Positions 25,118 through 33,915 of a stretch of DNA of 64,000 nucleotides are shown piece by piece. Below the pieces are notes generated by a model. That model saw only the letters and a list, made by a program, of their open reading frames with translations. It did no database searches and was not told the origin of the DNA. Location of the stretch: assembly GCA_040879025.1 (NCBI GenBank), contig JBBDLF010000012.1:62001-126000 (forward strand). The letters are read 5' to 3'. The position numbers and the translations under genes were made by a program. How positions within the stretch are numbered: position 1 is the stretch's first letter; the number at the start of each line of letters is the position of its first letter. The DNA is from JBBDLF01 sp040879025 (lineage in GTDB: Bacteria > Pseudomonadota > Gammaproteobacteria > Pseudomonadales > Pseudohongiellaceae).

Positions 25118-27625
25118 TCAGAAGTCGAACTTAAGGTAAGTTCCGAGGAGGTGCGCGGAAAAATCTTCGGGGACGGCTTGCAGATAAATGGTACCCGCCA
25201 GCACGGGATCAACCAGACCCTGATAGTGGAAATCGTCAAGGTCTTCCCTTTCATAGCGATAGAAAAAGCGGAGGGTGAAGTTGTCACGTATCGGCCAGGC
25301 CAGACTGGCTTCGGCCATATGAAGTTCAAAGGTCTGATCAGGATACGCGTTTCCCGCCACCTCTTGTGTATAGGCGTTGTTGAAAGCGCGCGGTGAAGCG
25401 TAGTCGTAACCCAGTTCACTTCTGGCAAACGAGTAGGTGTAGCTGGCTTCGAAAGTCAGGGCGCCGATTGCACGCTGATAACCGCCCCCGGCGGCGTGAT
25501 TGATTTCCTTCGCCGCCTGCGACCAGACGGCATCGAGGCGGTATACCGCTCCACCCGGTGCCGGGTCGCTGCCAATGGGACCGGCATCGTTGATATTGCT
25601 GACGTCGCTGCGTCTGTCCTGGTAGCTGTAATAAAGAAATGCATCTGACTCTTTGTTGAACTGGTATGTCCATTCCGTGTTGAGAGTCAGACTCCTTGAA
25701 TCGCGCAGGCCAAAATCCGCTTCGAAATCATCGTCGCTGATGCTGCCGGTGAGTTGCAAATCAGACTTGTCGGAAAGCAGAATATGGGCCTGGGCTCGAA
25801 GTGTCTGGCCGGATTTGTCGGCCAGATCATATTTACGCAGCGCCGAAAGCGTGTGAGGCACCTGGCCATCGGCAAACCGGGGCTGAAAATCGGCGAAGGA
25901 ACTTGAATAGAACTGTTCGTAGGGATTCGGATTATAGTCCGTTCCGGATCGATCCACGTGGATGTAGGTCATTCGCAGAATGGCGTTGTCCAGACTGCTG
26001 TTCGCAACTTCCAGTTTGATTTCATCATCCTCGACACGCGATCTTTCACGATGCGCATAGTCGGTTTCCTGGTGACGCAACCTCAGATTCAATCGGGTGC
26101 CGGACTGCAGCCGATAGTCAAAACTGACGTCGCCGTGCGCACGGTCAATCGCGGGAGGAATATTGGCGATACGGACGCGGCTGCCAGGTACGGACGGGCG
26201 GTAAATTCCACCCAGACCGATTTTGACTGTGCCCAGCCCACCGTCAAGGGCCGGATAGCCATACTCGCCGGTTAACGGATTGAATACCCGGTAGTCGGTC
26301 TCGTTATCCTCGTCACGTACCCGCACTTCAAATTGCACACCGAGGTTGCGGGTGGGCCGTACGGCATAACGGGCCTGGGCGGTCAGGGTGTTGACACGCG
26401 CGTCAGCGCGCGCCTGACTGAGCGCGTTTACGGTATTCCAGTTGTCGAGGTTCACCGGATAGCTGCTTGAGCCGCCAATGCCGGTAGCGGTTGTCGGCGG
26501 CAGCAGCTTTTCATCCTGACTGGCCACGCTGTACGCCACTGTGGCGTTGAATCGCCCTGACCAGGGATCAAAGCGGGTTGCCAGATCGCCGCGGATGCTG
26601 TGAAAAGTATTGTCCGGAGCCAGCGCGAATTGTCCTTGAGGAGGAAAATAGACGCCGGCGAACGTGGGGATGCCCGGGTTTTCGAATGTCAGCGACTCGA
26701 ACTCGTTACGGAAAAAGGAGCCGGTATAGGACAGGTTGCCCTGCAAGCGGTCACGCACGTATCGAAACCCGGTAATGACTTCGGTGGTTTGATGGTCAAT
26801 GGGTTCGATGGTCTCAATCACCTGGCCGACTTGCGGATAGGAAAAGGTGCCGCCGAACGCTCGTGTTCCTTCGCGCGACTCACTGCTGATCTGACCGTGA
26901 AATTGTAATTGTCGGTTTAAATCGAAGGTGAACAGGGCACCGCTCTTGTCCCGTTGCAACGCCAGCTTTCGCGGCGGCCGTGCGTTCAGGTAATTCCGCA
27001 CATCCTCGGCTGTTGATTCGCCCGCCTGAATACCCGCGGGAAGAGCCAACACGCCGGTGCCGATACCGTCGTACAATGAACGAGAGTTGGTGCTGAAGGT
27101 ATGTGGCGTACTCGAGAAAAAAGCGCCGAGCTTCATTTTGCCGTATTGGCCACCTTCAACATGGTAATACGAATCATCCCGCCCGACAGCGCCGCTGACC
27201 AAGCGAAAGTACTTACCCTCCTCGGGTTTGATGGCCTCGTATCCCAGTCCGCGCAGCATAAAGCCTTCAGACAGATCTCCGTATTCCAGAAAGCTCCCCG
27301 TGTCCGTGGTTCCGGAATTGCCGAGATAGCCGGCCTCAAGGACTCCGCGATACAGCCAGCCGGTTTCCGCCGCTTCGGTAAACCCGGGTGAGTTCATCAC
27401 CGGCGGGTAAAGCAGCCCGGCTGGAGAACGGGCGTTCCGGGGATTGAAAATGTTCAGACCGAGTGGGGAATGACCGGTTTCGAACGCCAGGCCGTCGGGG
27501 TTCAACTCATTACCGGGCGAATCCGCTGCTGTGGCAAGGGAGACCATTAACAATGCCGGTATCACCATTAACACTGCCACCATGGCCGGGGTAAAAAATC
27601 GAAATGTCGGGTAATTTGGTTTCAT
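25118..27625 (-). CDS. MtrB/PioB-family outer-membrane beta-barrel (decaheme-associated)
   Basis: An 835-residue outer-membrane protein with a signal peptide (LLMVSLATA, cleaved near AADS) and a C-terminal FDF ending typical of barrels. The N-terminal plug region and the many alternating amphipathic strands (for example RGVLEAGYLGNSGTTDT, YFRLVSGAVGRDDSYY, GALFTFDLNRQLQFHGQISSE, LTLNTEWTYQFNKESDAFLYYSY) match the MtrB/PioB family. These barrels sheath a periplasmic decaheme cytochrome so electrons cross the outer membrane to or from iron, minerals or electrodes. The N-terminal CxxC pair of Shewanella MtrB is absent. The start is preceded by AAGG, and the decaheme gene ends 41 bases upstream, so they form an operon. 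Confidence 0.9.
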   Translation of the reverse strand: MKPNYPTFRFFTPAMVAVLMVIPALLMVSLATAADSPGNELNPDGLAFETGHSPLGLNIFNPRNARSPAGLLYPPVMNSPGFTEAAETGWLYRGVLEAGYLGNSGTTDTGSFLEYGDLSEGFMLRGLGYEAIKPEEGKYFRLVSGAVGRDDSYYHVEGGQYGKMKLGAFFSSTPHTFSTNSRSLYDGIGTGVLALPAGIQAGESTAEDVRNYLNARPPRKLALQRDKSGALFTFDLNRQLQFHGQISSESREGTRAFGGTFSYPQVGQVIETIEPIDHQTTEVITGFRYVRDRLQGNLSYTGSFFRNEFESLTFENPGIPTFAGVYFPPQGQFALAPDNTFHSIRGDLATRFDPWSGRFNATVAYSVASQDEKLLPPTTATGIGGSSSYPVNLDNWNTVNALSQARADARVNTLTAQARYAVRPTRNLGVQFEVRVRDEDNETDYRVFNPLTGEYGYPALDGGLGTVKIGLGGIYRPSVPGSRVRIANIPPAIDRAHGDVSFDYRLQSGTRLNLRLRHQETDYAHRERSRVEDDEIKLEVANSSLDNAILRMTYIHVDRSGTDYNPNPYEQFYSSSFADFQPRFADGQVPHTLSALRKYDLADKSGQTLRAQAHILLSDKSDLQLTGSISDDDFEADFGLRDSRSLTLNTEWTYQFNKESDAFLYYSYQDRRSDVSNINDAGPIGSDPAPGGAVYRLDAVWSQAAKEINHAAGGGYQRAIGALTFEASYTYSFARSELGYDYASPRAFNNAYTQEVAGNAYPDQTFELHMAEASLAWPIRDNFTLRFFYRYEREDLDDFHYQGLVDPVLAGTIYLQAVPEDFSAHLLGTYLKFDF

Positions 27626-27652
27626 TGTTCAGCCTTTGGTACAGGACACTGG

Positions 27653-27669
27653 AACCGGACCGGACACTA
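27653..27669 (-). repeat. Dispersed 3'-end repeat, copy 3 (TAGTGTCC motif)
   Basis: On the minus strand TAGTGTCCGGTCCGGTT begins with the TAG stop codon of the decaheme cytochrome gene and matches copy 1 at 16 of 17 bases. A second partial AGTGTCCTGTACC follows directly, before the ribosome binding site of the barrel gene. Confidence 0.65.
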
Positions 27670-28638
27670 GCGATGAAAATCCGCACCGGAAGGATGATTC
27701 GACCCGTGTATCTGTACATGACAGTTCTGGCAACTGCGCCCGATCAGCCGCGAGTCCGGCCTTGGTCCACCCGCCAGATTGCCCCGCGTCATCAGGTCAT
27801 TCACGTGCCCTGTCATGGTATGACATTGCTGGCACAATAATGGTCGTGCAGTGAGAAGCAGACTTTCATGATTGGAACCGTGAGGAGTATGGCAGTTGGT
27901 ACAGCTCTCCCGTACCGGTGCATGTTCAAAAAGGAACGGGCCTCGCTTTTCCGCGTGACATTGATAGCAGGTTTCGTTAATGCTGGTGGTCTGCAACAGG
28001 GGCGAGGTCACGCTGCCGTGAGGAGCGTGGCAGTCTGTGCAATTGATATTGCCTTCCGTGAGCGGCATGTGGGAGCGCCGGTTAAACTCCGCGCGCTGGG
28101 TCTGATGACAAGCAAAACAGGTCTCGTTGACACCCTGTCTGGCTAACAGACCGCTGCTGGAAAACTCAGCCATCGGGTTATGACAGTCGGCACAGGCTAT
28201 ATCATTGCGATCATGGACAGAGCCGAACCAGTGAATACGCTCGCCGCCCTGATGACAGCCCAGACACACCTGGTTTTGTGCAACCACCGGTGTGGGGCTG
28301 TCAAAGGTAAAGCGCAGTATGGAATCAGTCACCGCGGGATTTTCGATATGTTCAGAGCCGGGGCCGTGGCAGGACTCGCAGCCTGCCGCTTCACCCCATT
28401 GGCCGTTAATATCAGAATTGAAAGCCACGGAATGAGCGGTATGCGCCCACTGAGTGCCGGCGGCGCTATGACAGGTAACACAGGTGTCGGAACCAACAAA
28501 ATCCCGCTGCTCGAATATGGCCAGGCCGGATTGCTGAGCCACGCTGCCTGACATGCCTGACGACAGGATCAGCCAGCCAAAGGGAATGGAACACAGCGCC
28601 AAAAGGCACAGCAAACGTTTCTTGTTATTGTCAGGCAC
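27667..28638 (-). CDS. Decaheme c-type cytochrome (DmsE/MtrA/PioA type)
   Basis: A 323-residue exported cytochrome with exactly ten CxxCH haem-binding motifs in order: CVTCH, CESCH, CLGCH, CADCH, CFACH, CTDCH, CYQCH, CTNCH, CQQCH and CQNCH. An N-terminal membrane signal (RLLCLLALCSIPFGWLIL) precedes them. Haem count, spacing and the downstream MtrB-type barrel identify the MtrA/DmsE/PioA group, which forms a wire through the outer-membrane barrel. The GTG at 28638 follows GGGGAG by six to eight bases; an upstream GTG at 28665 is less well placed. No outer-surface MtrC/OmcA-like cytochrome or inner-membrane CymA is in the window. Direction of electron flow (oxidation of Fe(II) or reduction of minerals) cannot be told. 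Confidence 0.95.
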   Translation of the reverse strand: MPDNNKKRLLCLLALCSIPFGWLILSSGMSGSVAQQSGLAIFEQRDFVGSDTCVTCHSAAGTQWAHTAHSVAFNSDINGQWGEAAGCESCHGPGSEHIENPAVTDSILRFTFDSPTPVVAQNQVCLGCHQGGERIHWFGSVHDRNDIACADCHNPMAEFSSSGLLARQGVNETCFACHQTQRAEFNRRSHMPLTEGNINCTDCHAPHGSVTSPLLQTTSINETCYQCHAEKRGPFLFEHAPVRESCTNCHTPHGSNHESLLLTARPLLCQQCHTMTGHVNDLMTRGNLAGGPRPDSRLIGRSCQNCHVQIHGSNHPSGADFHR

Positions 28639-28928
28639 ACAGATCTCCCCTGTGCAGAGCGACACGCTGTAGATTCAGGTCTGCAACGCCCGCTTGCGAT
28701 TGTTATTGTTTTTGTTCCCTACGCTGCCCCGAATGGCCTCCATGCCTGTCGGAATTCCGGCGATTATGGATGCAAAGACCGCCCCGATCCAGGGAATAGT
28801 TCATCTTTTAAGGTTTCGCACCGTTAAAGGAAATCTGACACCGAACCGTCCTTATACCGATCGTTTCCGAATGCTGCCGGGATGCGGAAGGCATACACCG
28901 GTCTTGGGTATGCGCCATCGATTCCGGG

Positions 28929-29291
28929 TCAAATTTTCTTTTCCGGCATATTGTCCAGTTCGACCATCGGGCGAATTTCGATCGTGCCGACACGGGCGGA
29001 TGGAATTCGCGCCGCGATAGCCATCGCCTCGTCAAGGGTATTGACGTTTACCATGAAGTAGCCGCCAAGCTGTTCATGCGTCTCGGCGAAGGGGCCATCG
29101 GTGATCAGACTTTCGCCCTCGCGTACGCGCACACTGGTTGCGGTGTCGACGTCGTGCAGTGGTGAGGCGTGCACATAGACTCCTTCCTGGTTCAGGGCGT
29201 GACAGAGTTTGCGGGACTCGTCCATGCAGGCTTCCTTTTCACCTTCTTTCCAGATGGTTTCATCAATATACGCTAACAAGAGATATTTCAT
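28929..29291 (-). CDS. YCII/DGPF-domain protein
   Basis: A 120-residue protein with the hallmark DGPFAETHEQLGGYFMVNVN of the DGPF group of the YCII family and an N-terminal MKYLLLAYIDE strand. Members are ferredoxin-like fold proteins often encoded next to sigma factors or stress enzymes; their chemistry is unknown. The ATG at 29291 follows GGAG by six bases; a GTG four codons earlier is a poorer start. The stretch to the decaheme gene (28639-28928, 290 bases) holds no clear gene and should contain the cytochrome promoter. No sigma factor partner is seen beside it. Confidence 0.85.
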   Translation of the reverse strand: MKYLLLAYIDETIWKEGEKEACMDESRKLCHALNQEGVYVHASPLHDVDTATSVRVREGESLITDGPFAETHEQLGGYFMVNVNTLDEAMAIAARIPSARVGTIEIRPMVELDNMPEKKI

Positions 29292-29328
29292 TACAGACTC
29301 CACGAATTGGTTGATTCACCGGCGGAAA

Positions 29329-29356
29329 TGATGCGAATTAACGGGACAGGACACTA
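29329..29356 (-). repeat. Dispersed 3'-end repeat, copy 2 (TAGTGTCC motif)
   Basis: The minus strand reads TAGTGTCCTGTCC then CGTTAATTCGCATCA, 26 of 28 bases identical to copy 1. Its first three bases are the stop codon of the ThDP enzyme gene to the right, and the YCII gene start lies about 38 bases further on. Confidence 0.75.
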
Positions 29357-30919
29357 ACGTTGCAGTTCGCCCTGAGCCTGAATAAGAAACGGGCCAGGTT
29401 CACCGTAGCTTTGTTCCAGCAGGGTGCTGAGTTCCTCGGCGGTATTGGCTGTGGCTCCGGGCACTCCGAAGCCGCGGGCCAGACTCAGCCAGTCGATTTC
29501 CGGGTTGGCGATGTCGAAGAGGCTGGCGGCGGTTCTGCCGGGATTATCGACGCCGATGCGGGCATATTCCACATTCAGAATATTATAGGTCCTGTTGGCG
29601 AAAATGACCGTGGTCACGTTCAGTTGTTCCCGCGCCTGGGTCCACAGGCACTGTATTGTGTAGGCGGCACCGCCGTCGCCCAGCAAGGCCACGACCGGTC
29701 TGCCGGGGCAGGCCAGGGCCGCCCCGGTTGCGGCGGGCCCGCCCTGGCCGATCGAACCGCCGGTCAGGGTCAGCCAGGTATGCGGCGCGGCGTGCTGGCA
29801 TGCCGGATAGGCCGCGTTACCGCCGCCTGAATCGGTGCAGACAATGGCATTTTCTGGAAGGGTGGCGGCAATCGACTGAACAATGGATCGATTGGTCAGA
29901 CTGCCTTCGGGTCGGGAGATGGCGGATTTCTCAAAGCGAGTGACATCTTCATCCGCGGCGCCGAGCCGTTCCGCGAGCCGGGCCAATGCATCAACGGCAT
30001 CCTCCTCCACCCGTGTCAGCGTAAGTATCTTGCAGGAGGCCGGGGTGAGTTGACTGGGAATTCCCTGATAGGCAAAAAAGCTGACCGGAACGCGGCCACC
30101 CACCAGAATGAAATGCCGGGTGTCCTTGAGCGTGTCCAATATCTGTTCCGGGAAGTAGGGCAGTCTTTCCACCTGAATCTGTCCCGGACCGCCGTCAATG
30201 CGCGCAGGAAACGTTCCGGTCAGCAGTCGGCAACCGGTTTTTGCGGCGATGCGGCTGGCGGATTCCAGGGCGGCGGGCTGTAGCGCGTGCTGGTCAAGCA
30301 TCAGTGCCGTTGCGCCGCCCTGCTTCAGGATACTGGCGACACTTTCAACAGCATATTCATCGGCCAGACCGCGGCGCGGCCGCGGATTGGGACCTACGGG
30401 TCCTCCGGATTCCCCCCAGGCAGCATCAGCGCCCATGATCAACGTGGCTATCTGCCCCTGGGAATCCGGCGTTTGCCGCAGGGCGGCAGTGAAGGCATCA
30501 GCGCCGTCCCGCGCCAGCGTAGCGGCGGTGCCATTGGATTTGATCCAGGCGGAGCAATTGCGGGCGAGGGTATCGATATCAGAAGTCAGCGGCGCGTCAT
30601 AGCCCATATGATAATGGGGATGGTTGCCTACAATATTGATCAAGGGAGTTCTGGCCTTGCGGGCATTGTGCAAATTGGCAATGCCATTGGCCAGACCTGG
30701 CCCCAAATGGAGCAGGGTTGCCGCGGGTTTACCGGTCATGCGGCCGTAGCCATCGGCGGCGCCGGTACAGACGCCTTCGAACAACGCCAGCACTGACCGG
30801 ATCCGGGGCACTGCATCCAGCGCCTGCACCGCATGCATTTCCGACGTCCCCGGATTGGCGATACACAGCTCGACGCCGCAATCGGCAAGGGTTTCTATAA
30901 GCGCGTTGGCACCGTTCAT
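29354..30919 (-). CDS. Thiamine-diphosphate enzyme, acetolactate synthase/benzoylformate decarboxylase-like
   Basis: A 521-residue ThDP-dependent enzyme with the usual three domains. The N-terminal Pyr domain has the catalytic glutamate in FEGVCTGAADGYGRM (E48) and GNHPHYH, where decarboxylases often carry a histidine pair. The C-terminal PP domain has GDGG followed by the asparagine-rich stretch VIFANRTYNILN (the ThDP/Mg motif GDG-x~25-N). It is shorter than acetolactate synthase (about 560-600) and lacks an adjacent regulatory subunit gene, so a 2-oxo acid decarboxylase or related lyase is more likely than branched-chain amino acid synthesis. The stop codon lies in repeat copy 2. The substrate is unknown. 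Confidence 0.85.
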   Translation of the reverse strand: MNGANALIETLADCGVELCIANPGTSEMHAVQALDAVPRIRSVLALFEGVCTGAADGYGRMTGKPAATLLHLGPGLANGIANLHNARKARTPLINIVGNHPHYHMGYDAPLTSDIDTLARNCSAWIKSNGTAATLARDGADAFTAALRQTPDSQGQIATLIMGADAAWGESGGPVGPNPRPRRGLADEYAVESVASILKQGGATALMLDQHALQPAALESASRIAAKTGCRLLTGTFPARIDGGPGQIQVERLPYFPEQILDTLKDTRHFILVGGRVPVSFFAYQGIPSQLTPASCKILTLTRVEEDAVDALARLAERLGAADEDVTRFEKSAISRPEGSLTNRSIVQSIAATLPENAIVCTDSGGGNAAYPACQHAAPHTWLTLTGGSIGQGGPAATGAALACPGRPVVALLGDGGAAYTIQCLWTQAREQLNVTTVIFANRTYNILNVEYARIGVDNPGRTAASLFDIANPEIDWLSLARGFGVPGATANTAEELSTLLEQSYGEPGPFLIQAQGELQR

Positions 30920-31027
30920 ACAGACTTCTCCATTAAAAAGAGCGTAACTATAACGTGGACAGAAGGTCAGGTCTCGGGGGCAAGGAACCCGAGCTCTTGA
31001 CTATTCAATATTGAAGACCTGGCCTCC

Positions 31028-32008
31028 TCATTTTGAGGGGTCGAGGGAAATCATAAGAGATTTGGTGTAGCGGTCGCCGCGGACACCACCGGTTTCGAAA
31101 ATCATGGCGACACGCTCCAGGTCAGTGGTGCTGATACTCAGATTTGCGGCGGCGGCATTCTCTTCGACATAGTTGACATGTTTCGTGCCCGGAATTGGTA
31201 CAAAGTCCGGGTCCTGGGCCAGTACCCAGGCCAGGGCCAGCTGAGCCGTTGTGCACTCGTTGTCCGAGGCAATATCCTCGAGCTGTTTCACCAGAGACAG
31301 ATTGTGAGAAAAGTCTTCGCCTGTAAAGCGGGGCATGGTCTGGCGCATATCGTCCGGTTCAAGCGCAGTCATGTCGGTGATCCTGCCGGTAAGAAACCCA
31401 CGGCCCAGCGGGCTGAACGGGACGAAACCAATGCCGAGTTCTCGGCAGCAATCAAAAACCTTGTACTCAGGTTCCCGCGACCACAGCGAATATTCCGACT
31501 GCACGGCACAGACCGGATGTACCTTGTGTGCGCGGCGGATGGTTTCATCGGAGCATTCAGACAGACCGATATAGCGTATATCGCCGGCCTTGACCCTGTC
31601 CGCCAGCGCGCCGACGCTGTCCTCAATCGGCACATTGAAATCGCGTCTATGCAGATAGTACAGGTCGATCACGTCAGTCTGCAGACGGCGCATGCTTTGT
31701 TCACAGGTTTTGCGTATATTGTCCGCAGTGCAGTCCACGGCGCGCTTGCCGTCGCGCACGACGATACCGCATTTGCTGGCCAGAACGAATTCATTCCGGC
31801 GGGTTTTCAGAATTTCCCCGATCAGTTCTTCATTGTGACCCAAGCCGTAGAGGCTGGCGGTATCAAGAAAGGTATAGCCGATGTCGAGCGCACGGTGCAG
31901 CGCGCGTTCCGATTCCCGTCGGTCCGCCTGACCGTATGACTGAGACATGCTCATGCAACCCAGTCCGATAGCGGAAACTTCAAGCGGCCCTATGTGTCGA
32001 TTCTGCAT
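31028..32008 (-). CDS. Aldo/keto reductase
   Basis: A 326-residue NADPH-dependent oxidoreductase. The catalytic tetrad is visible: D and Y in FLDTASLYGLGHNEELIGE, K in VLASKCG, and H in LYYLHRRD. Further marks are VSAIGLGCMSMS, IRYIGLSECSDETIRRAH, QSEYSLWSREPE, PLGRGFLTG and PIPGTKHVNYVEENAAA. It belongs to the AKR group of stand-alone enzymes reducing aldehydes or ketones. The ATG at 32008 follows GGGAG by six bases; the open frame extends about 70 codons upstream, but that part is not family-like. Its gene is separated from the ThDP gene by 108 bases, on the same strand. Confidence 0.9.
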   Translation of the reverse strand: MQNRHIGPLEVSAIGLGCMSMSQSYGQADRRESERALHRALDIGYTFLDTASLYGLGHNEELIGEILKTRRNEFVLASKCGIVVRDGKRAVDCTADNIRKTCEQSMRRLQTDVIDLYYLHRRDFNVPIEDSVGALADRVKAGDIRYIGLSECSDETIRRAHKVHPVCAVQSEYSLWSREPEYKVFDCCRELGIGFVPFSPLGRGFLTGRITDMTALEPDDMRQTMPRFTGEDFSHNLSLVKQLEDIASDNECTTAQLALAWVLAQDPDFVPIPGTKHVNYVEENAAAANLSISTTDLERVAMIFETGGVRGDRYTKSLMISLDPSK

Positions 32009-32401
32009 ATCCGGCTCCCGAGCGGCGTATTTTTTGAGCGAGTTTAGCACGGCTTGCCGGCCCGCCCGAATCGGCAGACACCATTCATCTCCTGTTAAGC
32101 CTGTCGAGGGTATTGTTTGTTGCATTGCGGAAGAGGCCGGATTTCGGCAATACCTGCAGACTGTTACCTCGCACACGTTTTTACAGTCAAGGGAGAGCTG
32201 GCCCCATGCCGCCGCCCGGCGGACCACTGCGGGGTTTTTTTTGCCCGCGATTTATCCTCAATCAGGCCGGAACGCCCGGTCAAATTGTAAACAAGGCCGA
32301 CGAAGTATCCATTTTACCGCTGTTGATTCTTTGCTATGATGGCGAGTTTGGGCGTTTCGGCACCCTGAAAAACAACGAACGCCGCGTCATGCAGACTCGC
32401 A
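32009..32401. other. Intergenic region between aldo/keto reductase and DUF4105 genes
   Basis: A 393-base stretch without a convincing gene. It should hold the promoters of both divergent genes. The only marked structure is a hairpin followed by eight T residues at 32202-32242, listed separately. Short open frames here lack ribosome sites or family features. Confidence 0.6.
32202..32242 (+). terminator. Possible Rho-independent terminator on the plus strand
   Basis: CCCC, then CCGCC-GCCC-GGCGG, then GCGGGG run directly into eight T residues (32235-32242). The inner five-base-pair stem and the outer CCCC/GGGG pairing could form a terminator. No plus-strand gene precedes it, so it may end a small RNA or attenuate the DUF4105 transcript. 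Confidence 0.35.
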
Positions 32402-33787
32402 ATGAATTATTCCATCCCGATAATTGCCGTTTTTCGTGAACTGACGCCCCTGCCGACTTTTCGCACCCTGATTCTGGCCCTAACGCTTGCCGGCTTATGC
32501 CACAATGCGCTCGCGCTTGAAGCGATCAACCCCGATGACGAAGTCGATTTGCCCAGGGATCTCAGCCAGGTGCATTTTTACTTGCTGACCATCGATGTTG
32601 GTGATCGTATCTGGGACAACTTCGGCCACACGGCTCTCAGGGTAGTGGATGAAAACAGCAATACAGACATGGTTTTCAACTGGGGCCTGTTCGATACCAG
32701 TGTAGGGCTGGTGAGATTTTCCACCGATTTCTTCCTCGGTATCATGAATTATCAACTGGGGACATCATCGCCTGAAGCGGAGCTGAACCTGTACCGGCAG
32801 CAGCAACGCAGCGTCTGGCAGGACCGCATCAATCTCAATAACGCACAGAAGGAAAGACTGTATCGACGTCTGTTGTGGAACCTGCAGACGGAGAATCGCG
32901 TTTATTCCTATGAGTATTTTGACGATAACTGCACCACCCGCGTACGCGACTACCTCGATGAAGCGCTGATGGGCAAGATTCAGGGTCATGCCACCGACAT
33001 GACCAACTGGACCTACCGGGATGCCGTTGTCGATCATTACCGCTCCCTGGCTCCCATTGCCATGTCCCTTGATATCCTGATGAACAGTGGAATCGACAGG
33101 TACATGACAGAGTGGGAAGCCATGTTTCTGCCGCTGGTTCTGCGTCGCGAGTTGATGGAAATTCCTTCCGATGTGGCGGTGGATGGTGAGCGCCGGATGT
33201 TACTCTCGCCGGGGGAAATGCTGCTGACATTTCCGGCGCCCGCCACTCAGCCCAATGCCTACTATTTCGCCGCCGGAGCGCTTTGGCTACCGGTGATACT
33301 GCTGTTTCCCCTGGTCCGCCGGGTGCCCATAGCCAGCCTGTCCGCACAATCTCGCTACACGTTGCGGTCCCCCCGGTTCAGCTTCAGGGTGATGGGCATG
33401 GCCGGGTTGATCACGTCGCTGTTCAGCGGCACCTACGGGCTGATGATGCTGGGTGGGTGGTTTTTTTCCGGGCACAATGACCTTTACCATAACGTGAATT
33501 TGCTGCTGTTCTGGCCTACGGATGTACTGGGAGTAGTGGTGTCGTTACGCTGGCTGGTGATGGCCAAACCCTGGCCGATGTCCCACAACACGGCACCGTT
33601 TATCAATTGGTATCTGCTGGCTCACGTGCTGGGGATGGTAATTTATGCGGTGGTGGCGATTTTCGGACTGGCGGCCCAGGCATTGCTGAACCCGTTGCTC
33701 TTTATCGTTCCCGGATTCTTCCTCTATACCGTGTTGATCTGGATGACGGGTTTTCAGCTCGGCAGAACCCGGGCAATGTTTGCCTGA
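32402..33787 (+). CDS. DUF4105 membrane protein
   Basis: A 461-residue protein. After a signal segment (LILALTLAGLCHNALALE) the periplasmic N-terminal half carries the DUF4105 hallmarks TIDVGDRIWDNFGHTALRV and YEYFDDNCTTRVRDYLDEAL; the invariant histidine, aspartates and cysteine suggest a papain/NlpC-like or transacylase fold. The C-terminal third has five to six hydrophobic helices (ALWLPVILLFPLV, GMAGLITSLFSG, LAHVLGMVIYAVVAIFGLA, LFIVPGFFLYTVLIW). The family's function is not established. The start is an ATG without a clear ribosome site. It is convergent with pal. Confidence 0.82.
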   Translation: MNYSIPIIAVFRELTPLPTFRTLILALTLAGLCHNALALEAINPDDEVDLPRDLSQVHFYLLTIDVGDRIWDNFGHTALRVVDENSNTDMVFNWGLFDTSVGLVRFSTDFFLGIMNYQLGTSSPEAELNLYRQQQRSVWQDRINLNNAQKERLYRRLLWNLQTENRVYSYEYFDDNCTTRVRDYLDEALMGKIQGHATDMTNWTYRDAVVDHYRSLAPIAMSLDILMNSGIDRYMTEWEAMFLPLVLRRELMEIPSDVAVDGERRMLLSPGEMLLTFPAPATQPNAYYFAAGALWLPVILLFPLVRRVPIASLSAQSRYTLRSPRFSFRVMGMAGLITSLFSGTYGLMMLGGWFFSGHNDLYHNVNLLLFWPTDVLGVVVSLRWLVMAKPWPMSHNTAPFINWYLLAHVLGMVIYAVVAIFGLAAQALLNPLLFIVPGFFLYTVLIWMTGFQLGRTRAMFA

Positions 33788-33915
33788 AGCACTTGAAGCG
33801 GCTGAAAGGGGGCGGAGGGCGAAAAAGGGACAGGAAAAAGAGACCGGGAGTGACCAGACGACCAGGCCGGAACAGGTTCCAAACCCGCTCCGGTGTGTCT
33901 GCGGTATACCGCCGG

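Noticed and set aside
28694..29020. 108-residue plus-strand frame in the YCII/cytochrome gap
   Set aside because: No ribosome site, no family and it overlaps the YCII gene antisense.
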